Origin: Blautia faecis
GTDB taxonomy: Bacteria > Bacillota > Clostridia > Lachnospirales > Lachnospiraceae
Assembly (NCBI RefSeq): GCF_020554845.1
Contig: NZ_JAJCIA010000005.1
Location: 1 to 64,000 of the forward strand
Direction of reading: 5' to 3'
DNA length: 64,000 bases
The position numbers were made by a program, and so were the translations under genes. Under the pieces are notes generated by a model that was not told the DNA's origin, searched no databases, and worked only from the letters and a program-made list of their open reading frames with translations. Within the stretch, counting starts at the first letter, position 1. Each line of letters opens with the position of its first letter. Of the stretch, positions 1-9,823 are shown in pieces.

Positions 1-26
1 CATGATTTCTGTGCATCGCGAAGCGC

Positions 27-92
27 GTTACTGTGAACGGAGTGAACAGTAACATATTTCAGATCTGAAAACAACAACTACAGTTCAGATCT
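27..92. repeat. Short palindromic repeat and hairpin upstream of the first gene
   Basis: GTTACTGT and ACAGTAAC form an 8-bp stem at about 27-53. A related stem-loop occurs near 10,005-10,054, so this is probably a small dispersed repeat. A second inverted repeat follows at 61-92 (AGATCTGAA and TTCAGATCT, 14-nt loop), just before an AT-rich stretch containing TATAAT (about 102-107). It may be a leader or operator structure for the gene at 138. Seen directly; function unknown. Confidence 0.5.
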
Positions 93-137
93 CATATAGT
101 ATATAATAATAGTAAAAGACCCAAAAAGGAGGAACCT

Positions 138-1021
138 ATGAAAAAGAAAAATCTCAAAACTCTTGCAGCATGCCTTTGCCTGTCCTGTACGCTCCTGACA
201 GGTACTCTTCCCACCCAGGCAGCTGCCCGGACATCTGTTTCCCAAACTGCGAAATCTTCTTTCACTGTCACCAATAAGAAGACCCATTCTGGTAAGGGAC
301 AAGCTTCCAGTTCCTCTTCTGATACCTGGAAGACCATCAAGGGCCGCCACTACTATTACAATGCCCGCGGCAAGAAAGTCAAAGGCAAAGTCAAAATCGG
401 ATCCCGCTATTACTTTTTTGACAAAAATGGAATTCAGCGCTACGGCTGGAAAAAAATCAAAAATAATTACTACTTTTTCCGTATCAGCACAGGAACCACC
501 GGCGCATACATGCTGACCTCCACCACTATAAACGGTATCGCCCTTGATGCTTCCGGACGTGCCAGCAAATCCGGTTCTAACCTGCGCAAGCTGAAGCTAA
601 TGACAGAAGCGAACAAGATTGTAGAAAAGATCAGCAGACCAGGAATGAACAAAATGCAGCGCCTCCGTGCCAGCTTTGATTACGTCAAGAAGCAGTACAC
701 CTACTATTGCTGGCGTGAATTCAGAAATACACAGGACTGGGAAAAGGATTTCGCTGAAGATATGTTTTTCCGCGGCGGACGAGGTGACTGTGTTTCCTAT
801 GCAGCAGCTTTCGCCTACCTTGCAAACGCGTAGGAATGAAAAAAGTTTATGTAATCTGCTCCGGCGGTCACGGCTGGGCTGAAATTGGTGGAAAGGTCTA
901 TGATCCTGACTGGGCGCTTGTAAGCAGCGTGGATTCCTACTTTGCAATGTCCTACGATCTCAGTGGCGTGAACGGCCGCCCCATGTATCGTGGCAACCGC
1001 CTTTATGTAAAAAAGATCTGA
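138..1021 (+). pseudogene. Secreted cell-wall-repeat protein with transglutaminase-like domain, frameshifted
   Basis: The first 231 codons encode a signal peptide (about 1-30), a Ser/Thr/Lys-rich linker, and Tyr/Trp-rich repeats resembling cell-wall-binding repeats (about 53-115). A transglutaminase-like domain then begins, with the motif GDC (Cys218). The frame stops at 831-833. The rest of the domain continues in another frame from about 828 to 1021, with GGHGWAEI (His) and YDPDW (Asp). One missing base in the run AACGCGTAGGAATG splits the Cys-His-Asp triad; restoring it would read ...NAVGMKKV. A good ribosome-binding site (AGGAGG) precedes ATG 138. In the family such proteins act at the cell surface, as cysteine proteases or in peptide processing. 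The frameshift could be real decay or a sequencing error in this strain. Confidence 0.8.
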
Positions 1022-1031
1022 GTATATTACC

Positions 1032-1086
1032 AAAAAAGGATTTGAAATCCGGCATTCAATATTGCCTCAGATTTCAAATCCTTTTA
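1032..1086. terminator. Bidirectional intrinsic terminator
   Basis: AAAAGGATTTGAAATC at about 1033-1049 pairs with GATTTCAAATCCTTTT at about 1070-1085. A/T runs flank both sides. It separates the convergent plus-strand transglutaminase gene and the minus-strand TPR gene and can serve both. Confidence 0.8.
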
Positions 1087-1123
1087 TGATTATAAAAATA
1101 GCTTCAAGAACCTTCTCTGTTTC

Positions 1124-2209
1124 CTATTCATTACTTCCAGTCCTGGATTTCAGGAAATCAAGCTCTTTCGCAGCTTCTTCATCCTCCGGATACATTCCGA
1201 CATAAGACACAGCTTTCTCCTGCGCTGTGGAAAAATCCAGTTTTTTCTCATAAGCTACAATTTCATTAAATAACAAGCTCTGCATTTCATCATCGGAAGC
1301 AATGGAAATTCCGCTGCTGATATTTTCCAAAGCAGAATCATAGTTTCCTTCTGCCATATCGCACACTGCCAGTCCATTGTATCCCTGTGCGGCAGTCTGT
1401 GTCTGATCCCCGGACGTATCATCCAGCTTCTGATTGATGTACTGCTGGTACATTGCCCGGGCATTTGCGTAATCTGACTGAGCGCCATAGACCATTCCAA
1501 GGACCAGAAGCGCCTCTGTACTTCCCTGATTGGAAGCATCTGTCAGCTCTTTCTGGGCATTGGTATAATCTCCCATATAGTAATAGATTCTTCCCCGGCT
1601 GCAAAGATCCTCTGCTCCCTTTGCATCTGTAGACAAAACAGCCTCCAGATACCTGGTTCCATCCGCTTCCATGTCCTTATCCAGGTACGTCTCGTAGATC
1701 TGGATGGCCCGGTCATAGCTGGAATCTTCCCCATATGCCTGCTCAAAATCAGAGGCAGCTTCATCATAGACATCCATTTCCAGGGCAACCTTTCCAGTAA
1801 GGAACCAGGCATCTGCATCCATCTCATAATTCTGGGCAAGCACCTGACAGTCTGCCATGGCATCATCCAGATACCCAGCCTGCAGACGTGCCGTAGCACG
1901 ATACAGATACAGGTCCCGGGCCATACTTTTACTTACTTTCTCCTCGCCAAGAGCACTGGTAAAGGCAGTAATGGCATCCTCATAATTTCCCAGACGCAGC
2001 TGACAGATTCCAATCCCGCGGTAAGACACTGCAGGCTTCACACCATTATTCACAGAAGTAGTAAATTCATCCAGCGCATACTCATAGCTGCCCTGCTCCA
2101 GATCTTTCTCTGCTTCCTTAAAAATCTGCTGTTTTTCATTATCACAGCCAGCCAGAAGGGAAAGCCCCATGACCGCTGTCAATATTAATGCTGTTTTTCT
2201 GATTTTCAT
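1124..2209 (-). CDS. TPR-repeat lipoprotein
   Basis: A 361-residue protein with a lipoprotein signal peptide ending in the lipobox LLAGC (Cys22), so it is likely anchored to the outer face of the membrane. The remainder is helical, with repeated TPR-like motifs (for example SYRGIGICQLRLGNYEDAI and LYLYRATARLQAGYLDDAM), covering about residues 35-330. TPR domains usually mediate protein-protein contacts; no enzymatic domain is seen. The gene follows glmM directly, and a TTG codon at 2215 overlaps its end. I prefer the ATG at 2209 because it starts a typical Lys-rich signal peptide (MKIRKTALIL). The partner and exact role are unknown. The tight coupling to glmM hints at an envelope function, which is inference. 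Confidence 0.75.
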   Translation of the reverse strand: MKIRKTALILTAVMGLSLLAGCDNEKQQIFKEAEKDLEQGSYEYALDEFTTSVNNGVKPAVSYRGIGICQLRLGNYEDAITAFTSALGEEKVSKSMARDLYLYRATARLQAGYLDDAMADCQVLAQNYEMDADAWFLTGKVALEMDVYDEAASDFEQAYGEDSSYDRAIQIYETYLDKDMEADGTRYLEAVLSTDAKGAEDLCSRGRIYYYMGDYTNAQKELTDASNQGSTEALLVLGMVYGAQSDYANARAMYQQYINQKLDDTSGDQTQTAAQGYNGLAVCDMAEGNYDSALENISSGISIASDDEMQSLLFNEIVAYEKKLDFSTAQEKAVSYVGMYPEDEEAAKELDFLKSRTGSNE

Positions 2210-2211
2210 TC

Positions 2212-3558
2212 TCAACCAACGATCAGTCCTTCGGCTTCCATTACTTCCACAACACTGTCTACATACTGATGGCAGAGCTCATCTGTCTCGGCCTCCACCA
2301 TAACACGGATCAGCGGCTCTGTACCACTCTCGCGGACCAGAATACGTCCGGAATCGCCAAGTGCCTTTCCTGCTGCTTCGACTGCTTCAACCACCTTCGG
2401 GTTCTCACGCGCAGTCTTCTTATCTGCTACACGTACATTTCGAAGAACCTGAGGATAAACCTTCATCTCTTTGGCAAGATCACATAAGGTAGACTTCTTA
2501 TCTACACATGCTTCCATGACCATAAGAGAAGTAAGGATACCATCACCTGTAGCTGCATAACGGCTGAAAATAATATGTCCGGACTGTTCTCCACCAATGC
2601 TGTAGTTATTTGCCATCATATTCTCGGCAACGTATTTGTCACCAACGGCAGTCTGCTCATAACGCATTCCTTCACGCTCCAGAGCTTTGTAAAGTCCCAT
2701 ATTGGACATCACTGTGGTAACAACAGTATTTCCATTCAGTTTCCCCTGCTCTTTCAGATATTTACCGCAGACATACATAATCTTGTCACCATCGATGATA
2801 TTTCCACGATGATCAACTGCGATACAACGGTCAGCATCTCCATCATAAGCAAATCCGATATCCAGGCCATTGTCTATCACATATTTCTGAAGGACTTCGA
2901 TATGGGTGGATCCACAGTTTGTATTGATGTTAGTTCCATCCGGCTGATTGTTGATCACATAAGTTTTCGCCTGAAGTGCCTCGAAAACACTTTTTGCAAT
3001 TGCGGATGAGCTTCCGTTGGCACAGTCAAGTCCGACTTTTACATTTTTGAAATCACGGCTTGGAATGGAGATCAGATATCCGATATAGCGGTTTCGTCCG
3101 GAAGCAAAATCAACAGTACGTCCAATGTCTTCTTTGCGTGCAAGAGGAAGCTCCTCGATCTCGCCATCAATGTAGGCCTCAATACGCTCCTCGATCTCAG
3201 CCTCAATCTTCTGTCCGTTTCCATTCAGAAGCTTGATTCCATTATCATAGAATGGGTTATGGCTTGCGGAAATCATAATACCGCAGTCAAAATCCTCTGT
3301 ACGAACCGCAAAGGATACACTTGGAGTAGTGGTTACATGCAGAAGATAAGCATCTGCTCCGGAAGCGGTAAGTCCTGCAACAAGGGCATACTCAAACATA
3401 TAGCTGCTTCGTCTGGTATCTTTTCCGATTACGATCTTCGCCTTATGGTCACGTCCATAATACCAACCTACATAACGTCCTACTTTAAACGCATTATCAA
3501 CTGTCAGCTGAACATTTGCCTCTCCACGAAATCCGTCTGTTCCAAAATATTTTCCCAT
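2212..3558 (-). CDS. glmM: Phosphoglucosamine mutase
   Basis: A 448-residue, full-length member of the phosphohexomutase family. It converts glucosamine-6-phosphate to glucosamine-1-phosphate on the way to UDP-GlcNAc for peptidoglycan. Visible landmarks are the N-terminal KYFGTDGFRG motif, the phosphoserine loop MISASHNP (Ser99), the metal loop DGDADR, the sugar-binding GGEQSGH and the phosphate-binding RESGTEPLIRV near the C-terminus. A strong AGGAGG lies upstream of the ATG at 3558. The TPR lipoprotein gene follows with almost no gap, so the two are probably co-transcribed. The GTDGFRG start and the length of about 450 residues point to GlmM rather than a general phosphomannomutase. Confidence 0.96.
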   Translation of the reverse strand: MGKYFGTDGFRGEANVQLTVDNAFKVGRYVGWYYGRDHKAKIVIGKDTRRSSYMFEYALVAGLTASGADAYLLHVTTTPSVSFAVRTEDFDCGIMISASHNPFYDNGIKLLNGNGQKIEAEIEERIEAYIDGEIEELPLARKEDIGRTVDFASGRNRYIGYLISIPSRDFKNVKVGLDCANGSSSAIAKSVFEALQAKTYVINNQPDGTNINTNCGSTHIEVLQKYVIDNGLDIGFAYDGDADRCIAVDHRGNIIDGDKIMYVCGKYLKEQGKLNGNTVVTTVMSNMGLYKALEREGMRYEQTAVGDKYVAENMMANNYSIGGEQSGHIIFSRYAATGDGILTSLMVMEACVDKKSTLCDLAKEMKVYPQVLRNVRVADKKTARENPKVVEAVEAAGKALGDSGRILVRESGTEPLIRVMVEAETDELCHQYVDSVVEVMEAEGLIVG

Positions 3559-3670
3559 ATCTAATTATCCTCCTTGCTTATTACACCTGAAAGCATATAG
3601 GAATCATACATTCTTTTCCATATTTTCAGGCAAAACTGCAAACAATTACAATATACAGTATCCGATAATC

Positions 3671-4588
3671 TTATTTGTAAAGTCCGTTTGGATATACGCC
3701 AGCCTCGGTAAGCTCTTTAAAGGCTTTGATCACAACCTCTTTATCTTCCTGGTAAGTTACACCAAACCAGGTATCCTTTGTCTCAAGCACATCTACCTGG
3801 GCAGTTCCCTTCTGGATCAATGCATCGATCATAACCGGAAGAAGATACTCTGCCTTGATATCACCAGCTTTTACATTCTGAAGAAACTCTACAAATCCAT
3901 CGTATAAAGTATCCATAAACGCAGGAGTCAGTCCCCACATGTTCATGGAAACAAGCTCGTTTAAGTCAAGCTTCTCTGCCGGCTGGCCATCTTCGCGACT
4001 CTCAGCGCCATCTGCTGTTTTAAAAATATTGTGTGTCTCGGTAACACCTGTAAGCTTTCCGTCTGTAATGTGGCAAAGTCCTCTTGTAACACTTCCATTA
4101 TCACTTAAGGTGTTTCCAAGACGGAAACCTGCCATGCAAATATGCAGAACATCATCTGCTGGCTGCTCCCGAACCAGATAATCATGTACTTTTACGTATG
4201 CTTCCTTTCCATAATAGTCATCTGCATTGATAACTGCAAATGGCTCTGTAAGGAACTCTCTTGCGCAGATAACAGCATGGCCGGTTCCCCATGGTTTGGT
4301 TCTGTCTGCCGGTTTCACAAAGCCTTCCGGAAGCTTCTCCATTTCCTGATATGCATACGCAACTTCTGCGATCTTCTCTACTCTTGCACCAATGGTGCTT
4401 TTAAATTCTTCTTCCAGATCCTTACGGATAATAAATACAATTTTATTGAAGCCAGCCTCCAATGCGTCTCTGATGGAATAATCCATAATGATCTCACCAT
4501 TTGGTCCAACTGGTGCAAGCTGCTTGATTCCATTTCCAAATCTGCTTCCAACTCCGGCTGCCATAATTACAAGAGCTGTTTTTTTCAT
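3671..4588 (-). CDS. Sugar-phosphate nucleotidyltransferase family protein
   Basis: A 305-residue protein that begins with the nucleotidyltransferase signature MAAGVGSRFGNGIKQLAPVG, in which the Gly-rich loop binds the NTP. It also has INADDYYG, the metal-coordinating Asp region of this fold. It resembles UTP/glucose-1-phosphate uridylyltransferase-type enzymes that activate sugar phosphates; substrate and nucleotide cannot be assigned from sequence. I place the start at ATG 4588 because GGGAGG lies about nine bases upstream; an in-frame ATG at 4612 would put this ribosome-binding site inside the gene. It lies between prfA and glmM, and a role in cell-wall or capsule precursor supply is inferred from that position. 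Confidence 0.8.
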   Translation of the reverse strand: MKKTALVIMAAGVGSRFGNGIKQLAPVGPNGEIIMDYSIRDALEAGFNKIVFIIRKDLEEEFKSTIGARVEKIAEVAYAYQEMEKLPEGFVKPADRTKPWGTGHAVICAREFLTEPFAVINADDYYGKEAYVKVHDYLVREQPADDVLHICMAGFRLGNTLSDNGSVTRGLCHITDGKLTGVTETHNIFKTADGAESREDGQPAEKLDLNELVSMNMWGLTPAFMDTLYDGFVEFLQNVKAGDIKAEYLLPVMIDALIQKGTAQVDVLETKDTWFGVTYQEDKEVVIKAFKELTEAGVYPNGLYK

Positions 4589-4626
4589 AGGTAATACCCT
4601 CCCATTTTTCATATGATTGTTGTTTT

Positions 4627-4650
4627 AGAGCGTGTTTGAAAAAGGCTCTA
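4627..4650. repeat. Remnant of the dispersed MITE-like repeat
   Basis: AGAGCGTGTTTGAAAAAGGC followed by TCTA matches the terminal sequence of the longer copies at 18967, 27614, 35931 and 62763. Only an end is left here, between prfA and the nucleotidyltransferase gene. Confidence 0.55.
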
Positions 4651-4653
4651 AGT

Positions 4654-5727
4654 TTACTGTTCCTGCAGATTGCTCAATTTCGCTGCCTGGTCTGCTGCGA
4701 TCAGGCTGTCGATGATTTCATCCAGATCTCCATTCAGAATGTTATCCAGTCTGTGAAGTGTAAGTTTGATACGGTGATCTGTTACACGTCCCTGTGGAAA
4801 ATTGTAGGTTCTGATCTTCTCAGAACGATCACCTGTACCGATCTGACTTCTTCGCGCCTCTGCTTCTGCGTCATGCTGTTTGGCCAGCTCCATCTCATAC
4901 AGACGTGAGCGAAGAACCTTTAACGCCTTATCCTTATTCTTCAGCTGGGACTTCTCATCCTGACAGGAAATTACGATTCCTGTAGGAATATGGGTCAGTC
5001 GTACTGCGGAGTCTGTAGTATTGACGCACTGTCCGCCATTTCCGGAAGCACGGAATACGTCGAATTTACAGTCGTTCATATCCAGATGGAAATCAATCTC
5101 CTCAGCTTCCGGCATAATTGCAACCGTACAGGTGGAAGTATGGATTCTTCCGCCGGATTCCGTCTCCGGAACCCTCTGTACCCGGTGTACGCCACTCTCA
5201 TATTTCAGTCTGGAATAAGCTCCGGCACCGTTTATCATAAAGGTAACCTCTTTGAATCCGCCGATTCCATTCTCGTTTAAGCTCATCATCTCTGTTTTCC
5301 AGCGCCTGGATTCTGCATATTTTACATACATTCTGTAGATCTCAGCTGCAAAAAGAGCAGCCTCATCTCCACCGGCACCGGCGCGGATCTCCACGATAAC
5401 GTTCTTATTATCGTTAGGGTCCTTAGGCAGAAGAAGGATCTTCAGTTCATGCTCCAGCTCTTCCACACGCTTCTTGGCATCGGAAAGCTCTTCCTTGAGC
5501 ATTTCTCTCATATCCTCATCCTTCTCCTCTTCCAGCATGGAAAGGCTGTCCTGAATGGTTTCTTTATTTTTCTTATATTCCTTATAGGTATCCACAATTG
5601 GCTGCAGGTCGCTCTGTTCCTTCATAAGTTTCTGGAAACGATCTGGATTAGATGTTACATCTGGCTCACCCAGCTCATTCAGAACTTCCTCGAAACGTAT
5701 GAGCAAATCGTCCAACTTGTCAAACAT
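4654..5727 (-). CDS. prfA: Peptide chain release factor 1
   Basis: A 357-residue class I release factor that reads UAA/UAG and triggers hydrolysis of peptidyl-tRNA on the ribosome. The catalytic GGQ motif is in [13 protein letters not shown], and the codon-recognition P-x-T tripeptide is in [11 protein letters not shown] (Pro-Glu-Thr), which identifies RF1 rather than RF2. Length and domain order are normal. AGGAGG precedes ATG 5727. The gene follows prmC, whose product methylates the GGQ glutamine, in the same direction, as in many Firmicutes. The upstream order rpmE-DUF1385-prmC-prfA supports a translation-related operon. Confidence 0.97.
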   Translation of the reverse strand: MFDKLDDLLIRFEEVLNELGEPDVTSNPDRFQKLMKEQSDLQPIVDTYKEYKKNKETIQDSLSMLEEEKDEDMREMLKEELSDAKKRVEELEHELKILLLPKDPNDNKNVIVEIRAGAGGDEAALFAAEIYRMYVKYAESRRWKTEMMSLNENGIGGFKEVTFMINGAGAYSRLKYESGVHRVQRVPETESGGRIHTSTCTVAIMPEAEEIDFHLDMNDCKFDVFRASGNGGQCVNTTDSAVRLTHIPTGIVISCQDEKSQLKNKDKALKVLRSRLYEMELAKQHDAEAEARRSQIGTGDRSEKIRTYNFPQGRVTDHRIKLTLHRLDNILNGDLDEIIDSLIAADQAAKLSNLQEQ

Positions 5728-5768
5728 GGTTTTCCTCCTGTTATGTTCTTCTCTTTACTTATATAAAA

Positions 5769-6638
5769 CTATCGTCTGCCCAACACAACTCTGTCAAGTC
5801 CCGTCAGGTCTTTAACAATCTGTACATCAAAAAAGCCATTTTCCCGCATCAGCGCCTTTACAGCTTCGCCCTGATCATATCCGATTTCAAACAGCATCCA
5901 GCCATTTTCCTTTAGGAAAGCCTTTCCCTCCGATACGATTTTTCTGTAAAAATACAGACCATCTTCATGGCCATCCAATGCAAGTCTTGGATCGTGATCC
6001 CGCACTTCTTCCATAAGCTCTTCAATCTCTGCGCTTCTGATGTAGGGGGGATTCGAAATAAGGATATCATACTGAGGCATATCTTTGCCAGTGTTTTGTT
6101 GAAAAAAAGCTGACGAAAACAAGTCGCTTTCCACGAAAACAGCTCTGTCTGACACTTCCAGGCTTACCGCATTCTTATCTGCCACCTGAAGAGCAAGTGG
6201 GGAAACATCAGCACCCACCCCATATGCATCCCCGGTAAGTGCCAGAAGACTTAAAAGAATACACCCCGATCCGGTGCACATATCCAGAATCCCTGGTGTC
6301 TTTTTCCCTTTCATGACTTCCAGAGCCTTCTCCACCAATGTCTCCGTATCCTGCCTCGGAACCAGTACATTTTGATTTACATAAAATTCAAATCCCATAA
6401 AATATGCCTGGTGGGTAATATGCTGTAATGGAACATGACCTGCTCTTTTTCGGATCAGTTCCCGGTATCTGTCCGCTTTTTCCTCTTCAATCCCGTCAGC
6501 TGAATGAGCGAAATAAAAAGCCCTGTTCATTCCTGTCACATGCTCCAGAAGAAGCCAGGCATCCAGCCTGGCTTCCTGGATCTTATGCTGTTCCAGAACC
6601 TTGGTTCCTTCTTTTAATAGTGTTTCCAGAGAAGTCAT
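5769..6638 (-). CDS. prmC: Release factor glutamine methyltransferase
   Basis: A 289-residue SAM-dependent N5-glutamine methyltransferase that modifies the GGQ motif of release factors. The catalytic NPPY motif is visible in ILISNPPYIRS, and the SAM-binding loop is ILDMCTGSGCI. The N-terminal helical domain, including RKRAGHVPLQHI, is typical of PrmC/HemK. The start ATG overlaps the stop of the DUF1385 gene (ATGA type), which implies translational coupling. prfA, encoding its substrate, lies about 40 bases downstream. Confidence 0.96.
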   Translation of the reverse strand: MTSLETLLKEGTKVLEQHKIQEARLDAWLLLEHVTGMNRAFYFAHSADGIEEEKADRYRELIRKRAGHVPLQHITHQAYFMGFEFYVNQNVLVPRQDTETLVEKALEVMKGKKTPGILDMCTGSGCILLSLLALTGDAYGVGADVSPLALQVADKNAVSLEVSDRAVFVESDLFSSAFFQQNTGKDMPQYDILISNPPYIRSAEIEELMEEVRDHDPRLALDGHEDGLYFYRKIVSEGKAFLKENGWMLFEIGYDQGEAVKALMRENGFFDVQIVKDLTGLDRVVLGRR

Positions 6639-7705
6639 TGTGCAGCTCCCGTTTCCGGTACATTCCCGGTACGTTCTTCACTCTCCCCGCTTTCAGATTG
6701 CGCGGAAGCAGCGGAAAGATCACCGTTTTCTTTGTTCTCATATGGAATATCCAGATTGAATTCTGTCTTTAAATATGCTCTCCAGTCAAACACAGCCTCC
6801 ACAGCCTTGATGGCAACCTCTGCCATATCAGCTGTAGGTTCTTTTGTGGTAAATTTCTGCATTACCATACCAGGTTTGCTCATCATCAAGGCAAATTTAC
6901 TGTCTGTCCTGCCTGCCCACTGGATAATTTCAAATGAAATTCCAGATACTACAGGTACCATGAGCAGACGGCCGAAAAGACGGAACCAGTAAGACGGTAC
7001 CAGTACAAAAATAAAATGTAGGAAAATACTTACTATCATAACCAGGAACAGAAAGCTTGTTCCGCAGCGTCTGTGGAATCTGGAGCTCTCAAGCACGTTC
7101 TCCACAGTAAGTGGCTTACCATTTTCCACACAGTTGATACATTTGTGTTCAGCACCATGATACATAAAGGTTCTCTGAATATCCTTCATTCTGGAGATCA
7201 GGATCATGTATCCCATAAACAGACCCAGCTTCACAAACGCTTCCACAATGGTAACCACCACTTCCGAAGCGCCTACTTTACGGCAAAGACTGGCCAGTGC
7301 ATAAGGAAGCAGCATAAAGGCTGCAATGGAAATTACAATAGAAATGGCCACAGTTACATAGAGCAAGGCTTTAAATGCCTTGTCTTCTTTTTTCTTCTTG
7401 GCTTCCAGTTCTTCTGGAGAAAGAGCAGCATTCTTTCTGGTCTCTTCCTCGTCCTCCTCATCACCTGCAATTTCAGCTGAATACATAAGGCATTTCGTTC
7501 CGGTTACCAGAGAATCGATAAAGCTTACCATTCCGCGGATGATCGGTTTCCGCCAGATCCTGGCTTTCCCGAAAATGCATTTATAATCTTCCACTTTTAC
7601 TTCAATTTCTTTATCAGGACGTCGTACTGCAATGGAGTATTTATCCTTATGGCGCATCATAATGCCTTCCATTACAGCTTGTCCACCGATATTGGATGGT
7701 TTCAT
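6635..7705 (-). CDS. DUF1385 family membrane protein
   Basis: A 356-residue protein of the DUF1385 (YqhQ-like) family. It opens with the family hallmark NIGGQAVMEGIMMR, followed by a Glu/Lys-rich stretch (about 95-120) and several hydrophobic segments between about 120 and 260. It also has the conserved HGAEHKCINCVE and HRRCGTSFLFLV motifs. The family is conserved next to rpmE and prmC/prfA in Firmicutes. Its biochemical function is not established; the Cys/His pattern suggests a metal site, which is inference. The C-terminus ends in a low-complexity Ser/Glu tail. AGGA lies upstream of ATG 7705, and the gene overlaps prmC by four bases. Confidence 0.9.
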   Translation of the reverse strand: MKPSNIGGQAVMEGIMMRHKDKYSIAVRRPDKEIEVKVEDYKCIFGKARIWRKPIIRGMVSFIDSLVTGTKCLMYSAEIAGDEEDEEETRKNAALSPEELEAKKKKEDKAFKALLYVTVAISIVISIAAFMLLPYALASLCRKVGASEVVVTIVEAFVKLGLFMGYMILISRMKDIQRTFMYHGAEHKCINCVENGKPLTVENVLESSRFHRRCGTSFLFLVMIVSIFLHFIFVLVPSYWFRLFGRLLMVPVVSGISFEIIQWAGRTDSKFALMMSKPGMVMQKFTTKEPTADMAEVAIKAVEAVFDWRAYLKTEFNLDIPYENKENGDLSAASAQSESGESEERTGNVPETGAAQ

Positions 7706-7723
7706 TTTATCCTCCAGTTACAA

Positions 7724-7758
7724 AGAAAGGTTGAGATTTCCCAACCTCAACCTTCTCA
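7724..7758 (-). terminator. Hairpin between rpmE and DUF1385 gene
   Basis: GGTTGAG and CTCAACC form a stem with a short loop directly after rpmE in its reading direction. The T run is weak, so partial read-through into the DUF1385-prmC-prfA genes is likely. Confidence 0.5.
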
Positions 7759-7774
7759 TTCAGTAATATTCAAA

Positions 7775-7978
7775 TTATTTATTCAGGCCGTATTTCTCGT
7801 TGAACTTATTGATACGTCCGCGAGCCTGAGTAGCTTTCTGCTGTCCTGTATAGAACGGATGACATTTGGAGCAGATTTCTACGTGGATATCCTGCTTGGT
7901 AGATCCTGTTACAAAAGTATTACCGCAGTTGCAGGTTACAGTTGCCTGATAGTAATTCGGATGGATTCCTTCTCTCAT
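7775..7978 (-). CDS. rpmE: 50S ribosomal protein L31, zinc-binding form
   Basis: A 67-residue L31 protein. It keeps the zinc ligands in CNCGNTF and [10 protein letters not shown] (the C+ form) and the family start MREGIHPNY. The start is set at ATG 7978, six bases after GAGAGGTG; a GTG three codons upstream would lie on top of that ribosome-binding site. A near-consensus promoter lies 76-104 bases upstream. The gene heads the DUF1385-prmC-prfA group and follows rho in the same direction. Confidence 0.95.
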   Translation of the reverse strand: MREGIHPNYYQATVTCNCGNTFVTGSTKQDIHVEICSKCHPFYTGQQKATQARGRINKFNEKYGLNK

Positions 7979-8053
7979 GATTTTCACCTCTCTATATTTA
8001 TTCTATTTTATTTGCGTTGAATCTGACGAATTCACACTTTACACAGCCTACTG

Positions 8054-8082
8054 ATTATAGCATGGCGTTATGAGAAATGCAA
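8054..8082 (-). promoter_or_regulatory. Sigma-A-type promoter for rpmE
   Basis: On the minus strand, TTGCAT (8077-8082) and TATAAT (8054-8059) are separated by 17 bases, close to the vegetative consensus. The position fits a short leader before rpmE. Confidence 0.7.
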
Positions 8083-8146
8083 GTTATTTATAAAAATTTC
8101 TAAAACTAATCCCAGATAATATTCTGCACGGTGTTTTTTGTGAACA

Positions 8147-9823
8147 TTACAATTTCTGTTTTTTTACCATTTGCACAAATTCAGCATTATTTGCAGTACG
8201 TGCAAACATGTTCAGGATCTGTTCCACTGCCTCATCAGACTTCATTCCGTTAAGAGCCTTTCGCATAATATATACAGCTTCCTGCTCGTCTTTGCTCAGA
8301 AGCAGATCTTCTCGTCTGGTACCGGATTTCTGAATGTCGATGGCCGGGAAAACCCGCTTCTCCTGCAGCTTGCGGTCAAGAACAAGCTCCATATTGCCGG
8401 TTCCCTTGAATTCCTCGTAAATAACGTCATCCATTTTGCTTCCGGTGTCAACAAGTGCAGTGGCAAGAATGGTAAGGCTTCCTCCCTCACGCATATTACG
8501 TGCTGCACCAAAGAAGCGCTTCGGCATATGAAGTGCTCCCGGATCAAGACCTCCTGACAGAGTTCTTCCACTTGGGGGAACAACCAGGTTATAGGCTCTT
8601 GCCAGTCTGGTAATGGAATCCAGAAGGATCACAACATCCTGCTTATGTTCTACAAGGCGGCGTGCACGCTCTACAACCATCTCGGATACACGCTTATGAT
8701 GCTCCGGAAGCTCATCAAATGTGGAATAAATAACTTCCACGTTCGGTCCCTGTATTGCTTCCCTGATATCGGTAACTTCCTCAGGACGTTCATCAATAAG
8801 AAGAATGATCAGATGCATATCCTTGTTATTCTTAAGAATAGATTTCGCAACATCCTTGAGCAAAGTAGTTTTACCTGCCTTAGGCGGGGAAACGATCATA
8901 CCACGCTGTCCCTTTCCGATAGGGCTGATCAGATCTACGATACGCATGGCAGTAGTTCCGCCAGGACGCTCCATGATCAGACGTTCATCTGGGAAGATTG
9001 GGGTCATATTTTCAAAATTGTATCTCTTCTGTCCCTCACTTGGATGGAAACCATTGATAGACGTTACATATAAAAGGGCACTGAATTTCTCCCCCTGTGT
9101 TTTAATACGGATATTTCCCTGAATAATATCTCCTGTCTTCAAATTAAATCTGCGGATCTGTGACGGGGAAACATAGATATCATTCTCTCCTGGAAGATAA
9201 TTCTCACTTCGAATAAATCCAAAACCATCCGGCATAACCTCCAGGATTCCATTGGCCTTTTCGCCACTGTCAAGCTGGACTGTTTCAGCCGGAACATTGT
9301 AAGCGTTGCTTACTCCCTCTTCTGTACGGTTCTCACTGGCTGCGCCTGTACGGGGCTGCTCCGTTTCCTCGGGTCTTAATTCGGCTGGCGGAACCACTTC
9401 TACAGGTTTCGCTACAGTAGTGCGCTTCACAAAGTTCTCCGGTCTGTTTTCTCCATTATAGCTGTTCTGACGTCCCGTATTTTCACTTCTGCCATAATTA
9501 TTGCTGTTATTGCTGCGATACTCAGGATTGCGCCGTATAATGGTACGGGATCTGGTTGGTGCCTCTCTTCTCTCCGGTGCAGAAACACTTCCCGTATTTT
9601 CTGTTTTTTCTGCTGCCACATACTCTGGTCTTGCAGGTATGGTATTCTCTTCTGCTGTTCCGGAAATAGTCTGCTCATTTTCTGCAGTCTGTTCTTTCCT
9701 GTCCTCTTCCAGCATACGTTCAATTAATTCAGGCTTTCTCATAGTAGAAATGCCCTTCAGTCCTCTGGCTTTTGCCAAGTCTTTCAGCGTAGCCAGGGAT
9801 AATGATTCATACTTTTCTTTCAT
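8147..9823 (-). CDS. rho: Transcription termination factor Rho
   Basis: A hexameric RNA-dependent ATPase that ends transcription, about 558 residues and thus longer than the roughly 420 of E. coli Rho. Residues 1-40 are the SAP-like N-terminal domain ([15 protein letters not shown]). Residues 50-185 are a low-complexity insertion rich in Asn, Arg, Glu and Ser (for example [17 protein letters not shown]). The RNA-binding domain ([19 protein letters not shown]) follows, then the ATPase with Walker [13 protein letters not shown], the DERPEEVTD motif and the Q/R-loop region [13 protein letters not shown] 9823 is chosen over the TTG one codon upstream. Extended Asn/Arg-rich Rho insertions are known in Clostridia and Bacteroides, where condensate formation has been reported; that property is inferred here. 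Confidence 0.96.
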   Translation of the reverse strand: MKEKYESLSLATLKDLAKARGLKGISTMRKPELIERMLEEDRKEQTAENEQTISGTAEENTIPARPEYVAAEKTENTGSVSAPERREAPTRSRTIIRRNPEYRSNNSNNYGRSENTGRQNSYNGENRPENFVKRTTVAKPVEVVPPAELRPEETEQPRTGAASENRTEEGVSNAYNVPAETVQLDSGEKANGILEVMPDGFGFIRSENYLPGENDIYVSPSQIRRFNLKTGDIIQGNIRIKTQGEKFSALLYVTSINGFHPSEGQKRYNFENMTPIFPDERLIMERPGGTTAMRIVDLISPIGKGQRGMIVSPPKAGKTTLLKDVAKSILKNNKDMHLIILLIDERPEEVTDIREAIQGPNVEVIYSTFDELPEHHKRVSEMVVERARRLVEHKQDVVILLDSITRLARAYNLVVPPSGRTLSGGLDPGALHMPKRFFGAARNMREGGSLTILATALVDTGSKMDDVIYEEFKGTGNMELVLDRKLQEKRVFPAIDIQKSGTRREDLLLSKDEQEAVYIMRKALNGMKSDEAVEQILNMFARTANNAEFVQMVKKQKL

